Source of the DNA: SIG565 sp045613385
Lineage (GTDB): Bacteria; Bacillota; Clostridia; Oscillospirales; Acutalibacteraceae
Reading direction: 5' to 3'
Assembly (NCBI GenBank): GCA_045613385.1
Contig: JAZLAW010000004.1
Location: forward strand, 1 to 60,685
DNA length: 60,685 nucleotides
The position numbers and the translations under genes are program-made. The notes below the pieces were generated by a model. That model worked only from the letters and a program-made list of their open reading frames with translations. It had not been told where the DNA came from and searched no databases. Below are positions 46,331-53,948 of the stretch, piece by piece. The first letter of the stretch is position 1, and the number at the start of each line of letters is the position of its first letter.

Positions 46331-48158
46331 CGCAAACCCCTCCTTTAAAACAAGCGGCGCCGCAGTTGGAACATTTTTCGCGACAGTTTGGCGTAGTACT
46401 GCTCTGATGTGCGAGTTTATCTTGCTCTATCAAAAATTCCTTTGAAACCGCATAGTCAAGATGCTCCCAAGGTAATACTTCTTCGTACGCCCTTTCACGT
46501 TCTGTATAGAATTTGGGGTCTATTCCACATTCTTGGAAAGCTTCCAACCATTTTTCCAAAGAAAAACATTCATCCCAACCATCAAATCGGCAACCTTTAT
46601 TTAATGCTGTTTGTATTACATCGGACAGCCTTCTATCTCCACGGGCAAACACACCTTCGAGAAAACTTACCGATGACTCATGCCAACTGACCGAAACTTT
46701 TTTGGTAGTAACACTATCTCTTAGTAACTTCTGTCGGCGAAGCATTTCATCAATAGAAATTTGGGGTTCAAACTGAAAAGGTGTAAAAGGCTTTGGAACA
46801 AATGTGGAAACACTTATTGAAACATTAACGCCTTTCCCCTTTGGCTTATTTTCCATATTGTAAAAAAGATTTACTATTTTTTGACCGAGAGCTGTAATAC
46901 CGCAAATATCTTCATCTGTTTCGGTGGGAAGTCCCAACATAAAATACAGTTTAACAGAAGTATACCCACCTTCAAATGCAGTTAAACAGGTTCTCATTAT
47001 TTCTTCTTCGGTCACGTTTTTATTTATTGCATCCCTGAGTCTCTGTGTTCCCGCTTCAGGCGCAAAGGTAAGACCGCTTTTTCTTACGTGATTTATTTTT
47101 TCAAGCAATTCCTTTGAAAAATTATCCACCCGTAATGACGGTAATGACAAACTTACGTTTTCTTTATTAGACCATTCGAGCATACTGTTGAGTAATGGCT
47201 CAAGTTCCCTATAATCACTCGTACTGAGAGACGACAGTGAGATTTCATCATATCCCGTGTTCTTACAAAGGTCGAATGCCTGTTTATTAGCGGTTTCAAA
47301 AGATTTTTCACGTACAGGTCGGTAGATAAAACCCGCCTGACAAAAACGGCAACCTCGTATACAACCGCGGAAAATCTCCTGCACTGCACGGTCATGTACG
47401 ATTTCTATGTATGGTACAACAAAATTATCAGGATAATATACCTTGTCCATATCACTGATTATACGTTTTCTAACGGTTTTGGGCGCATCATCTTTAGGGG
47501 TTATACTTTTGACCGTATTATCTTCATTATATTCAATATCATAGAGTGACGGAACATATACTCCGGGAATTTTTGCGGCTTCCCTTAAAAAAGCTTGCTT
47601 GTCCCCATTTTTACCGTATTTTTTATATAAATCGATAAGTTCTAAATCAACTTCCTCACCTTCACCCAAAAAGAAAATATCAATAAAGTCTGCAATGGGT
47701 TCAGGGTTACAAGCGCAAGGTCCACCCGCAACCACCAGTGGCGCGAGTGTTTTTCTGTCACAGCTTCTTAGCGGTATTCCTGCTAAAGAAAGCATATTCA
47801 CAACATTAGTATAACTGAGTTCATACTGCAACGTGAAGCCAATAATATCAAAATCTTTTATACTGTCGCGGCTTTCAAGTGCAAAAAGCGGAATATCATT
47901 TTCGCGCATTACCTGTTCAAAATCTACCCAAGGTGCAAAAACTCTCTCACACCATATATCTTCACGCTCATTGAAAAGCGAATAAAGTATCTTCATACCG
48001 AGATGTGACATTCCTATTTCATATGTATCGGGAAAACAGAAGGCAAAGCGCACATCCACTTTATTTTTATCTTTAATGATACTGCCTATCTCTCCGCCCG
48101 AATATCTTCCGGGTTTTTGCACAGACAGTATAAGCCTTTCTAACATCTTTTTATCCAT
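46317..48158 (-). CDS. radical SAM protein, TIGR03960 type
   Basis: A 613-residue protein: N-terminal B12-binding-like Rossmann segment (DVRFAFCFPDTYEIGMSHLG), radical SAM core with the cluster motif CIRGCRFCQAGF, and a C-terminal Cys cluster (CREKCSNCGAACFKGGVC) that could bind another iron-sulfur centre. It is almost always linked to the DUF2344 gene that follows; in Clostridia the pair is often near rplU-rpmA or rne, which are not here. ATG 48158 has GGAG 6 nt upstream. The substrate is unknown, possibly an RNA or ribosome modification, but this is speculation. Confidence 0.88.
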   Translation of the reverse strand: MDKKMLERLILSVQKPGRYSGGEIGSIIKDKNKVDVRFAFCFPDTYEIGMSHLGMKILYSLFNEREDIWCERVFAPWVDFEQVMRENDIPLFALESRDSIKDFDIIGFTLQYELSYTNVVNMLSLAGIPLRSCDRKTLAPLVVAGGPCACNPEPIADFIDIFFLGEGEEVDLELIDLYKKYGKNGDKQAFLREAAKIPGVYVPSLYDIEYNEDNTVKSITPKDDAPKTVRKRIISDMDKVYYPDNFVVPYIEIVHDRAVQEIFRGCIRGCRFCQAGFIYRPVREKSFETANKQAFDLCKNTGYDEISLSSLSTSDYRELEPLLNSMLEWSNKENVSLSLPSLRVDNFSKELLEKINHVRKSGLTFAPEAGTQRLRDAINKNVTEEEIMRTCLTAFEGGYTSVKLYFMLGLPTETDEDICGITALGQKIVNLFYNMENKPKGKGVNVSISVSTFVPKPFTPFQFEPQISIDEMLRRQKLLRDSVTTKKVSVSWHESSVSFLEGVFARGDRRLSDVIQTALNKGCRFDGWDECFSLEKWLEAFQECGIDPKFYTERERAYEEVLPWEHLDYAVSKEFLIEQDKLAHQSSTTPNCREKCSNCGAACFKGGVCVEKR

Positions 48159-48187
48159 ACTACACTCCAAAATTGTATACTATGAAT

Positions 48188-48216
48188 ATGATACCCTAAT
48201 TTCCACCTAGTTGCAA
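48188..48216 (-). promoter_or_regulatory. promoter of the radical SAM operon
   Basis: TTGCAA (48211-48216), 17 nt, TATCAT (48188-48193) on the minus strand. It begins right after the spoIVFB stop. Confidence 0.5.
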
Positions 48217-48810
48217 CTAAAATTTAATTATTACTGATAATATTAAATATATACCGAGTATTATTGGAGTAAAGTTATATGCCGAATCGGTAAAGGTTTT
48301 TATGCCAAAAAAGATTATGATAACAGATACGGTGATTGTCAGCAGTTTCAAAACAAGCCTTGCTTTTTCGGCGGATACAAAACTTTCAAGCAGTTTTTTT
48401 AGCGCAACACCACCGTCAAGTCCGTTTACAGGTAGCAAATTAAATGCTCCGACAAGCAGATTTACTGCCGAAAAATTAATTGCTATTTGACTTCCTGTAA
48501 GCAAAAAAACAACGTATGACAAAAGAAAAACCAGTATATTAATTATAGGCCCCGAAAGCGAAATTGCTATTTCGTGGCAGGTTTTTACCGCAATACCGCG
48601 GACGATTCTGATACTTGTAGGTATCAGCAATACTTCTTTTGGGTTACAACCCACTATTTTCATAGTAAACAGATGAGCTAACTCGTGCAAACCTACCGCT
48701 AAAATCATATACAAAATATAACCGCTTTTATCTATACAAATAGTCAGACAAACAAAAGCCGCAAAAAGAAACGTTATATTAATTTCGGTTCCGAAAATTT
48801 TAAATTTCAT
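48217..48810 (-). CDS. spoIVFB: SpoIVFB-like site-2 protease
   Basis: Intramembrane M50 metalloprotease, 197 residues with about six helices. The zinc motif HELAH lies near residue 43, and NLLPVNGLDGG near 125 supplies the third ligand Asp. In Bacillus this protease cleaves pro-sigma-K in the outer forespore membrane. It lacks the CBS domain that some SpoIVFB proteins carry, so regulation must come through the partner protein. It starts 13 nt after the M23 gene, consistent with the spoIVFA-spoIVFB order. Confidence 0.88.
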   Translation of the reverse strand: MKFKIFGTEINITFLFAAFVCLTICIDKSGYILYMILAVGLHELAHLFTMKIVGCNPKEVLLIPTSIRIVRGIAVKTCHEIAISLSGPIINILVFLLSYVVFLLTGSQIAINFSAVNLLVGAFNLLPVNGLDGGVALKKLLESFVSAEKARLVLKLLTITVSVIIIFFGIKTFTDSAYNFTPIILGIYLILSVIIKF

Positions 48811-48823
48811 ATACTTGCTTTCC

Positions 48824-49525
48824 TTACCAATTTATTAGCCAATTAGGGTTAAGATTTTTTCCGTTAAGTATTACTTCAAAATGAAGATGCGGCCTTGTCG
48901 ACTGGCCTGTACTTCCGACAAAAGCTATAGTTTCTGCCTTTTTGACAATATCCCCTTGCTGTACGTTCAGTCGGCTACAGTGCGCGTACAGTGTATTAAG
49001 ACCGTTTCCGTGGTCGATTATTACATAATTTCCATAACTACTGCTTCTTTGCGCGAGTGTAACCACTCCATCTGCCGCAGCATATATATCACTCCCCATA
49101 TCTGCCACCAAATCAAGTCCTTTATGACTTTCATAAGCGTGGGTTATGGGGTTATTACGGGCTCCGAAATCTGAAGAAATTGTAGCATTCAACAGCGGTA
49201 CACACAGAGAATTAATTTCCCCCGATTTATCACTTTCCCCGGCAATATTTAGAGAAATTACAGGTAATTCAGTTGTATTGACAACCAAACTTTCATTTTT
49301 AACATCTTCCTTTTTTGGGACGCTTTCTATTTGTGGATTTATCACTTCATCGGCATCGGTTTCATCCTGAAAATTCAATACATACCATTTTTTTAAATCG
49401 TTAAAAATGTCGCCATCCAAAAATTTTATGGCAGTTACCGATACAATTACCACTGCTACTACAGATATTTGTAATACAAACACCATAAAAGGTGTATTTA
49501 ATTTTTCTTTAATCTTTTCAAGCAT
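48824..49525 (-). CDS. spoIVFA: M23 peptidase, SpoIVFA-like
   Basis: A 233-residue protein with one N-terminal membrane helix (about 14-34), an acidic linker, and a C-terminal LytM/M23 domain. The metal ligands appear complete: SHKGLDL, YAHCSRL and RPHLHFE. Bacillus SpoIVFA and SpoIIQ have the same topology but degenerate metal sites; this one could be an active endopeptidase. The position directly before spoIVFB and the sigma-E-like promoter support a mother-cell sporulation role as regulator of SpoIVFB. ATG 49525 with GGAGGT upstream is preferred over an earlier in-frame start. Confidence 0.85.
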   Translation of the reverse strand: MLEKIKEKLNTPFMVFVLQISVVAVVIVSVTAIKFLDGDIFNDLKKWYVLNFQDETDADEVINPQIESVPKKEDVKNESLVVNTTELPVISLNIAGESDKSGEINSLCVPLLNATISSDFGARNNPITHAYESHKGLDLVADMGSDIYAAADGVVTLAQRSSSYGNYVIIDHGNGLNTLYAHCSRLNVQQGDIVKKAETIAFVGSTGQSTRPHLHFEVILNGKNLNPNWLINW

Positions 49526-49544
49526 AGCCGTACCTCCATAAAAA

Positions 49545-49573
49545 AATATATGTTTGTACATTCCAAAATATTA
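49545..49573 (-). promoter_or_regulatory. sigma-E-type promoter of spoIVFA-spoIVFB
   Basis: TAATATT (49567-49573), 14 nt, CATATATT (49545-49552) on the minus strand. The first matches the sigma-E -35 KMATATT; the second differs from CATACAnT by one base. Confidence 0.6.
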
Positions 49574-49577
49574 AAGA

Positions 49578-49606
49578 TTGAATAACTGTCCGTTATATGA
49601 TAGAAT
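49578..49606 (+). promoter_or_regulatory. ygiQ promoter
   Basis: TTGAAT (49578-49583), 17 nt, TAGAAT (49601-49606), divergent from and immediately beside the sigma-E element. Confidence 0.55.
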
Positions 49607-49636
49607 TGTGATATATTAAAAATTGAAGGGGTATTT

Positions 49637-51487
49637 ATGCCGTTTTTACCGATTACAAAAAGTGAGATGGAAAATTATGGCTGGAAAGCGGCCGATATAA
49701 TAATAGTTACGGGGGATGCATATGTAGACCACCCCAGTTTTGGCACAGCCATTATTTCGCGTGTACTCGAAAGTCACGGATATAAGGTTTGCATAATTCC
49801 GCAACCCAAAAGTGACCGGGACTTTATGTGTTTTGGGGCTCCCCGGCTTGCGTTTTTTGTTAATTCCGGTAATATCGACTCTATGGTCGCGCATTATACT
49901 GCAGCTAAAAAACGCCGTAGTGATGATGCATATACTCCTGGTGGCAAAAGCGGTGCGAGACCCGACAGAGCCGTTACCGTTTACTGTAAAAAGTTAAGGC
50001 AACTTTTTGGGGATGTACCTATCGCAATAGGTGGAATCGAAGCATCACTGCGCCGATTTGCCCATTACGATTATTGGGATGACTGTGTAAAACCATCTGT
50101 TCTCATTGAAAGCGGTGCTGACCTGCTTATGTACGGGATGGGTGAAAAACACTGTGTGGAGATTGCTGACCGACTCAATAATGGAGAAGATATACGCTCG
50201 ATTACAGATGTACTTGGCACCTGTTTTTCTGTTAAATCTTCCGATTATACCTACCGTCCGGCAAAAGAATGTCCCTCCTATGAAATAGTTAAAGAACCCA
50301 CCGAAGCCGGTAAAAAGCAATATGCTATTTCCTGTCGCATACAACAACAAGAACACGATGCGGTTTGCGGCAAAGCGGTTATACAACGCCACGGTGATGT
50401 TATTGTAGTCCAAAACCCACCTATGCCGCCGCTTACAACAGAAGAAATGGATGCTGTGTATGCTCTACCGTTTATGAGAAACTACCATCCTTCTTATGAA
50501 AAGTTGGGTGGCGTTCCTGGTATTGAAGAAGTGAAGTTTTCGGTTATACACAATCGCGGTTGCTTTGGCGCTTGTAATTTTTGCTCACTTGCCTACCATC
50601 AAGGCAGACAAATAGCCTCTCGCAGTCACGAATCGGTTATAGATGAAGTTAAGAAAATTACTGAAATGCCAGATTTCAAGGGATATATCCACGACGTTGG
50701 CGGTCCCACTGCAAACTTCCGTTTTCCTTCGTGCGATAAGCAAGTAAAAAGTGGTGCTTGTGCCGAAAAGAAATGTCTTGCCCCCGATATGTGTAAAGCT
50801 GTGAAGGTGGACCACACCGATTACCTTGAATTGTTACGTAAATTACGCGCGATTGATAAGGTTAAAAAAGTGTTTATTCGTTCGGGTATACGGTTCGATT
50901 ATCTTGTGGCAGACCCCGATGAAACATTTTTTAAGGAGCTTATAAATCACCACGTAAGCGGTCAGTTAAAGGTGGCTCCCGAGCACTGCTCTAACAACGT
51001 ATTAAAGCGTATGGGAAAACCGAATATCGAAGTATATAATAAGTTTAAAAACCGTTTTTACGCACTCACTAAAAGTATCGGCAAAAAGCAGTTCCTTGTG
51101 CCCTACCTTATGTCTTCGCATCCGGGCAGCACTATTAACGATGCCATTGAACTCGCGCTTTTCTTAAAAAAAGAGGGCTTACATCCAGAACAGGTGCAAG
51201 ACTTTTATCCAACACCCGGTACAATTTCCACCTGTATGTTCTATACAGGGCTTGACCCATATACTATGGAAAAAGTATACACTCCGAAATCCCCTAAAGA
51301 AAAGGCACAACAAAGGGCTTTGCTTCAGTATTATCTGCCCGAAAACAAAGAGCTTGTATTATCGGCTCTCAAAACGGCAAAAAGGTACGACCTTATAGGC
51401 AATAAGCCGAATTGTTTGATAAATGATAACCACCCGAGTACAAGGTTAAAACAGAAAAACTTTTCAAGATATAAAAAGAAAAAATAA
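49637..51487 (+). CDS. ygiQ: YgiQ family radical SAM protein
   Basis: A 616-residue UPF0313/YgiQ protein. It starts MPFLPITKSEM, has the N-terminal cobalamin-like domain (IIIVTGDAYVDHPSFG) and the radical SAM cluster NRGCFGACNFCSLAYHQG near residue 315, followed by additional cysteines (CAEKKCLAPDMC) about 60 residues later and a basic C-terminus. The reaction is not known for this family. GAAGGGG lies 8 nt before the ATG. It is transcribed alone, opposite to spoIVF. Confidence 0.93.
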   Translation: MPFLPITKSEMENYGWKAADIIIVTGDAYVDHPSFGTAIISRVLESHGYKVCIIPQPKSDRDFMCFGAPRLAFFVNSGNIDSMVAHYTAAKKRRSDDAYTPGGKSGARPDRAVTVYCKKLRQLFGDVPIAIGGIEASLRRFAHYDYWDDCVKPSVLIESGADLLMYGMGEKHCVEIADRLNNGEDIRSITDVLGTCFSVKSSDYTYRPAKECPSYEIVKEPTEAGKKQYAISCRIQQQEHDAVCGKAVIQRHGDVIVVQNPPMPPLTTEEMDAVYALPFMRNYHPSYEKLGGVPGIEEVKFSVIHNRGCFGACNFCSLAYHQGRQIASRSHESVIDEVKKITEMPDFKGYIHDVGGPTANFRFPSCDKQVKSGACAEKKCLAPDMCKAVKVDHTDYLELLRKLRAIDKVKKVFIRSGIRFDYLVADPDETFFKELINHHVSGQLKVAPEHCSNNVLKRMGKPNIEVYNKFKNRFYALTKSIGKKQFLVPYLMSSHPGSTINDAIELALFLKKEGLHPEQVQDFYPTPGTISTCMFYTGLDPYTMEKVYTPKSPKEKAQQRALLQYYLPENKELVLSALKTAKRYDLIGNKPNCLINDNHPSTRLKQKNFSRYKKKK

Positions 51488-51494
51488 CAAATAA

Positions 51495-51557
51495 AAAACT
51501 ATTGACTTTTGCATAACTTTTTAATATAATTAATAGGTCGCAAAAGTCAGTAGTTTT
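51495..51557 (+). terminator. large dyad after ygiQ, terminator overlapping a promoter
   Basis: Arms of 18 nt with one mismatch (51495-51512 and 51540-51557) around a 27-nt loop, followed by ATTTTTT. It fits as the ygiQ terminator. A near-consensus promoter is contained in it. Confidence 0.65.
51502..51530 (+). promoter_or_regulatory. promoter of the tRNA-Pro transcript
   Basis: TTGACT (51502-51507), 17 nt, TATAAT (51525-51530). The -35 lies in the left arm of the dyad, the -10 in its loop. The transcript would include the tRNA relic and the hairpins before the tRNA. Confidence 0.65.
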
Positions 51558-51566
51558 ATTTTTTGT

Positions 51567-51601
51567 GGTGTGGCTCAATTTGGTAGCTTTGAGCTCGACC
51601 A
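51567..51601 (+). pseudogene. truncated tRNA-Pro relic
   Basis: GGTGTGGCTCAATTTGGTAG (51567-51586) equals the 5' part of the intact tRNA-Pro with one change, and CTCGACCA (51594-51601) equals its 3' acceptor end with CCA. About 45 nt with the anticodon arm, variable loop and T arm are missing. It cannot fold as a tRNA. Confidence 0.7.
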
Positions 51602-51638
51602 TTGCCGGTGGCAGATTAAGGGAGTGCGAAAAGGTGCC

Positions 51639-51709
51639 GCGGTCAAAGTTTGTAGGTGTAATATGCCGTAACAAACTTTGGGTACCGCAAGAGTAAGCTG
51701 CATAGCAGC
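51639..51709 (+). other. structured segment between the relic and tRNA-Pro
   Basis: CAAAGTTTGT (51644-51653) pairs with ACAAACTTTG (51671-51680), extended by GCGG/CCGC (51639-51642, 51685-51688). A second small hairpin GCTGC-ATA-GCAGC lies at 51697-51709. There is no open reading frame of interest and no match to an RNA family that I recognise. It should be in the tRNA precursor. Confidence 0.45.
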
Positions 51710-51753
51710 GCTCTACGCCTTAAATCATAAAACATTTTAAAATACATAATTTT

Positions 51754-51830
51754 CGAGGTGTGGCTCAGTTTGGTAGAGCGCTGCGTTCGGGACGCAGAGG
51801 CCGCAGGTTCAAGTCCTGTCACCTCGACCA
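51754..51830 (+). tRNA. tRNA-Pro (anticodon CGG)
   Basis: A 77-nt cloverleaf with acceptor stem CGAGGTG/CACCTCG, D arm GGCTC...GAGC, anticodon stem CTGCG/CGCAG with loop TTCGGGA (anticodon CGG, codon CCG), T arm GCAGG-TTCAAGT-CCTGT, discriminator A and encoded CCA. Confidence 0.97.
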
Positions 51831-51840
51831 TTTTTTTATA

Positions 51841-51860
51841 GCACTTGTTTTAACAGGTGC
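51841..51860 (+). terminator. terminator after tRNA-Pro
   Basis: GCACTTGT / ACAGGTGC stem (one G-U pair, 4-nt loop) followed by TTTATTTATCTT. A run of seven T just after CCA may also take part. Confidence 0.7.
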
Positions 51861-51896
51861 TTTATTTATCTTAATTTTTACGGCGGTGTAATAACT

Positions 51897-52415
51897 GTGG
51901 ATTTTGACACACTTATAAAAGAACGATTTTCGGTGCGTAATTTCAAACCCGAGCATCTACAAAAGCACATTATTGATAAAATTCTCGAAGCATCTCACCT
52001 GGCACCAACCGGTTGCAATTTTCAACCCCAGCGAATTCTTGTGCTTAATAATGATGAATCTATAACGAAACTCAAAGAGTGTACAAAATGTCATTTTGAT
52101 GCGCCAACAGCTTTTCTTATCTGCCATAATAAAGAAGAAAGCTGGAAAAGACGTTATGATGGTGCATTATCTTCTTATGTTGACTCAGTAATTGTAGGAA
52201 CATACGTTATGCTTGCCGCCAGTAATCAAGGTATTGGTTGCTGTTGGGTAATGCATTTTGACCCGGTTGCTATGAAAAAAACATTCAATATACCTGAAAA
52301 CACCGAGCCGAGCGCACTTATTGTTATGGGCTATCCCGATGACAACGCAACTCCGCACGTATTCCACTCACAATTCAGACCTTTGGAAGACATCGTTTTT
52401 TACGACAAATTTTAA
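51897..52415 (+). CDS. nitroreductase family protein
   Basis: FMN-dependent NAD(P)H oxidoreductase fold, 172 residues, at the short end of the family. The phosphate-binding RFSVRNFKPE motif, SHLAPTGCNFQPQR and the GIGCCWVMHFDP segment are conserved family features. Several cysteines (CTKCH, GCCW) may be redox-active. The start is GTG at 51897 with a GGCGGTG-like site. The substrate is unknown. Only the tRNA is upstream, so it may share that transcript in part. Confidence 0.85.
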   Translation: MDFDTLIKERFSVRNFKPEHLQKHIIDKILEASHLAPTGCNFQPQRILVLNNDESITKLKECTKCHFDAPTAFLICHNKEESWKRRYDGALSSYVDSVIVGTYVMLAASNQGIGCCWVMHFDPVAMKKTFNIPENTEPSALIVMGYPDDNATPHVFHSQFRPLEDIVFYDKF

Positions 52416-52479
52416 TCTCAAATATATTTAATAAGCCCTGCATATAATTATTTGTAAATATTATATGCGGGGTTTTATT

Positions 52480-53025
52480 ATGGGCAAATCATTACATTTA
52501 TGGCAGTTATTTGGGTTTTCTATTGTGGGTGTCTTTGGAACATTACTGCACTTTCTCTATGACTGGACCGATGGAAACAGGATTGTTGGGTTATTTTCTG
52601 CCGTTAACGAGTCAATTTGGGAACATATGAAACTGTTATTCTTCCCTATGATTATTTTTGCTGCTATTGAAAGTTTTTATTTTGGGAATGATTATGATAA
52701 TTTCTGGTGCAGCAAATTATTTGGTATCTTGATAGGACTGATTACCATTCCGATTCTCTACTACTCATATACAGGTGTTTTAGGTGCTTCTGCCGATTGG
52801 TTTAATATACTTATTTTCTTTATTTCTGCCGCGCTAACCTTTTACATTGAAACGAAAATTATCAGCAGCAGTTTTGTCTGCCCGTTATCCCCTGCCGTAT
52901 CAAAAATAATATTAACGATAATAGGCATACTGTTTATTGTGTTTACGTTCATTCCGCCACAAATACCTCTATTCGAAGACCCACTGACTAATACATTCGG
53001 CATAAATAAAAAAGGAAGACCGTAG
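52480..53025 (+). CDS. DUF6512 membrane protein
   Basis: A 181-residue protein with about six helices. The first part contains LLHFLYDWTDGNRIVGLFSAVNESIWEHMK, here visible as HFLYDW and NESIWEHMKLLFFP, which is the DUF6512 signature with conserved His and Glu residues. Function is unknown. ATG 52480 has GGGG 7 nt upstream; the earlier in-frame ATG at 52465 has no ribosome site. Its stop codon lies in the loop of the terminator hairpin. Confidence 0.75.
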   Translation: MGKSLHLWQLFGFSIVGVFGTLLHFLYDWTDGNRIVGLFSAVNESIWEHMKLLFFPMIIFAAIESFYFGNDYDNFWCSKLFGILIGLITIPILYYSYTGVLGASADWFNILIFFISAALTFYIETKIISSSFVCPLSPAVSKIILTIIGILFIVFTFIPPQIPLFEDPLTNTFGINKKGRP

Positions 53026-53033
53026 TCTTCCTT
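53012..53033 (-). terminator. bidirectional terminator at 53.0 kb
   Basis: AAGGAAGAC / GTCTTCCTT stem with a 4-nt loop. The T run on the minus strand makes it the terminator of the GNAT gene; on the plus strand it contains the DUF6512 stop. Confidence 0.75.
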
Positions 53034-53046
53034 ATTAATACGATTA

Positions 53047-53511
53047 TTATAATATAAATTCCATTCCTATTTTTTGCGGCTTCATCCCACAAGATTCATA
53101 AAAACCAAGCGCCGATTCATTACAACTCCACACATTCAGTGTGACGTTATAACATCCGCTGTTTTTAGCTAAGTAAACGGCCGCAGAATATAATTCTTTT
53201 CCTATATGTTTTCCGCGAAGATTTTTATCAACGCAAAGGTCATCGATATAAAGAGTTTTTATATCTGTGAGAACCGAATTATCCATATGTTGCTGAAAAA
53301 TGCAAAAACAGTAACCCTGTACTGCGTCACACTCATCAACCGAAACAAGAACAGGTCTGCTTTCGTCCTTTAATATTTCCTTTAACTGCTTTTCATCATA
53401 TTTTCTTCCTATTTTAAAAATATCAGGTCTGCCATTATGATGAACTAAATCGACTTGAGAAAGTAAATCACTTATTTTTTCTATATCCTTTTCTTTTGCT
53501 TTTCGTACCAT
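53047..53511 (-). CDS. GNAT family acetyltransferase
   Basis: A single-domain N-acetyltransferase of 154 residues. The acetyl-CoA loop is LRGKHIGKEL after the beta strand IDDLCVDKN, followed by NVTLNVWSCNESALGFYESCGM, the usual C-terminal pattern. The start at ATG 53511 has GGAG 9 nt upstream, while the ATG at 53520 directly abuts that site. The acceptor cannot be predicted. Confidence 0.85.
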   Translation of the reverse strand: MVRKAKEKDIEKISDLLSQVDLVHHNGRPDIFKIGRKYDEKQLKEILKDESRPVLVSVDECDAVQGYCFCIFQQHMDNSVLTDIKTLYIDDLCVDKNLRGKHIGKELYSAAVYLAKNSGCYNVTLNVWSCNESALGFYESCGMKPQKIGMEFIL

Positions 53512-53582
53512 TTTACTCATCTCCGTTTATTTTCCTAATCAATTATATCACAAAATTTTATTTTTTTCTATTTAAATTTTTC

Positions 53583-53611
53583 TTGACTTTACAAAATTAA
53601 AGAGTTAAAAT
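53583..53611 (+). promoter_or_regulatory. promoter of the first T-box operon
   Basis: TTGACT (53583-53588), 17 nt, TAAAAT (53606-53611). Confidence 0.7.
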
Positions 53612-53619
53612 ATGTGTAT

Positions 53620-53890
53620 TAAATGTGTTTGAGCAAGAACAAGTAGGTTTGAACTTAAGTTCCAAGAGAGTTGTCGGTTGGTGTAAGACAATAACGAGAG
53701 TCAATCTGAATACATCTTGTTAGCAGTGCACTGAACAGTTTTTAAGTAGGCTGCACCGGGGGTTCCCGTAACAGAACAAGGGTGTTGTTTGACACTCTCT
53801 AAGGCCGTTTTTGTGAGAAGGCGGTAAATTGAGGTGGTACCACGGGAAACTCTCGTCCTCTGTATTCAAAATTTGAATACGGTGGGCGTA
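53620..53890 (+). ncRNA. T-box riboswitch, best specifier UAC (Tyr)
   Basis: Stem I closes with AACAAG (53638-53643) against CTTGTT (53716-53721). Its distal part has the conserved AGAGAG and GGTTGGTGTAAG elements. The specifier loop shows AGTA on the 5' side and GAA followed by TACA on the 3' side, so UAC (Tyr) is the best specifier; ACA or AUC in neighbouring registers are less likely. The T-box proper is TTGAGGTGGTACCACGGG (53829-53846); its TGGT bulge would pair with tRNA 3' ACCA. Uncharged tRNA should prevent termination and turn on the transporter-paaK-ACT operon. Confidence 0.93.
53854..53888 (+). terminator. T-box 1 terminator
   Basis: CGTCC/GGGCG outer stem and GTATTCAAA/TTTGAATAC inner stem, followed by TATTTTTTT. 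The competing antiterminator uses the T-box sequence and the start of this stem. Confidence 0.9.
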
Positions 53891-53948
53891 TTTTTTTACC
53901 ATAAAACAGCCCAACCGTTAATTTCATCTTTTTTTGGGGGGCAAAATT

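Noticed and set aside
51393..51674. Minus-strand open frame across the end of ygiQ and the tRNA relic
   Set aside because: It is antisense to the ygiQ end and to the relic, whose tRNA-like sequence produces the similar KLSHTTKN reading. No ribosome site.
51643..51831. Open frame on the minus strand across tRNA-Pro
   Set aside because: Its first residues are the antisense reading of a tRNA (the familiar MVEVTGLEPA pattern). It has no ribosome site and overlaps an intact tRNA.
53012..53033. Stop codon of DUF6512 gene in a hairpin loop as a recoding or regulatory element
   Set aside because: Compact gene ends often share sequence with terminators. The T run favours simple termination of the opposite gene.
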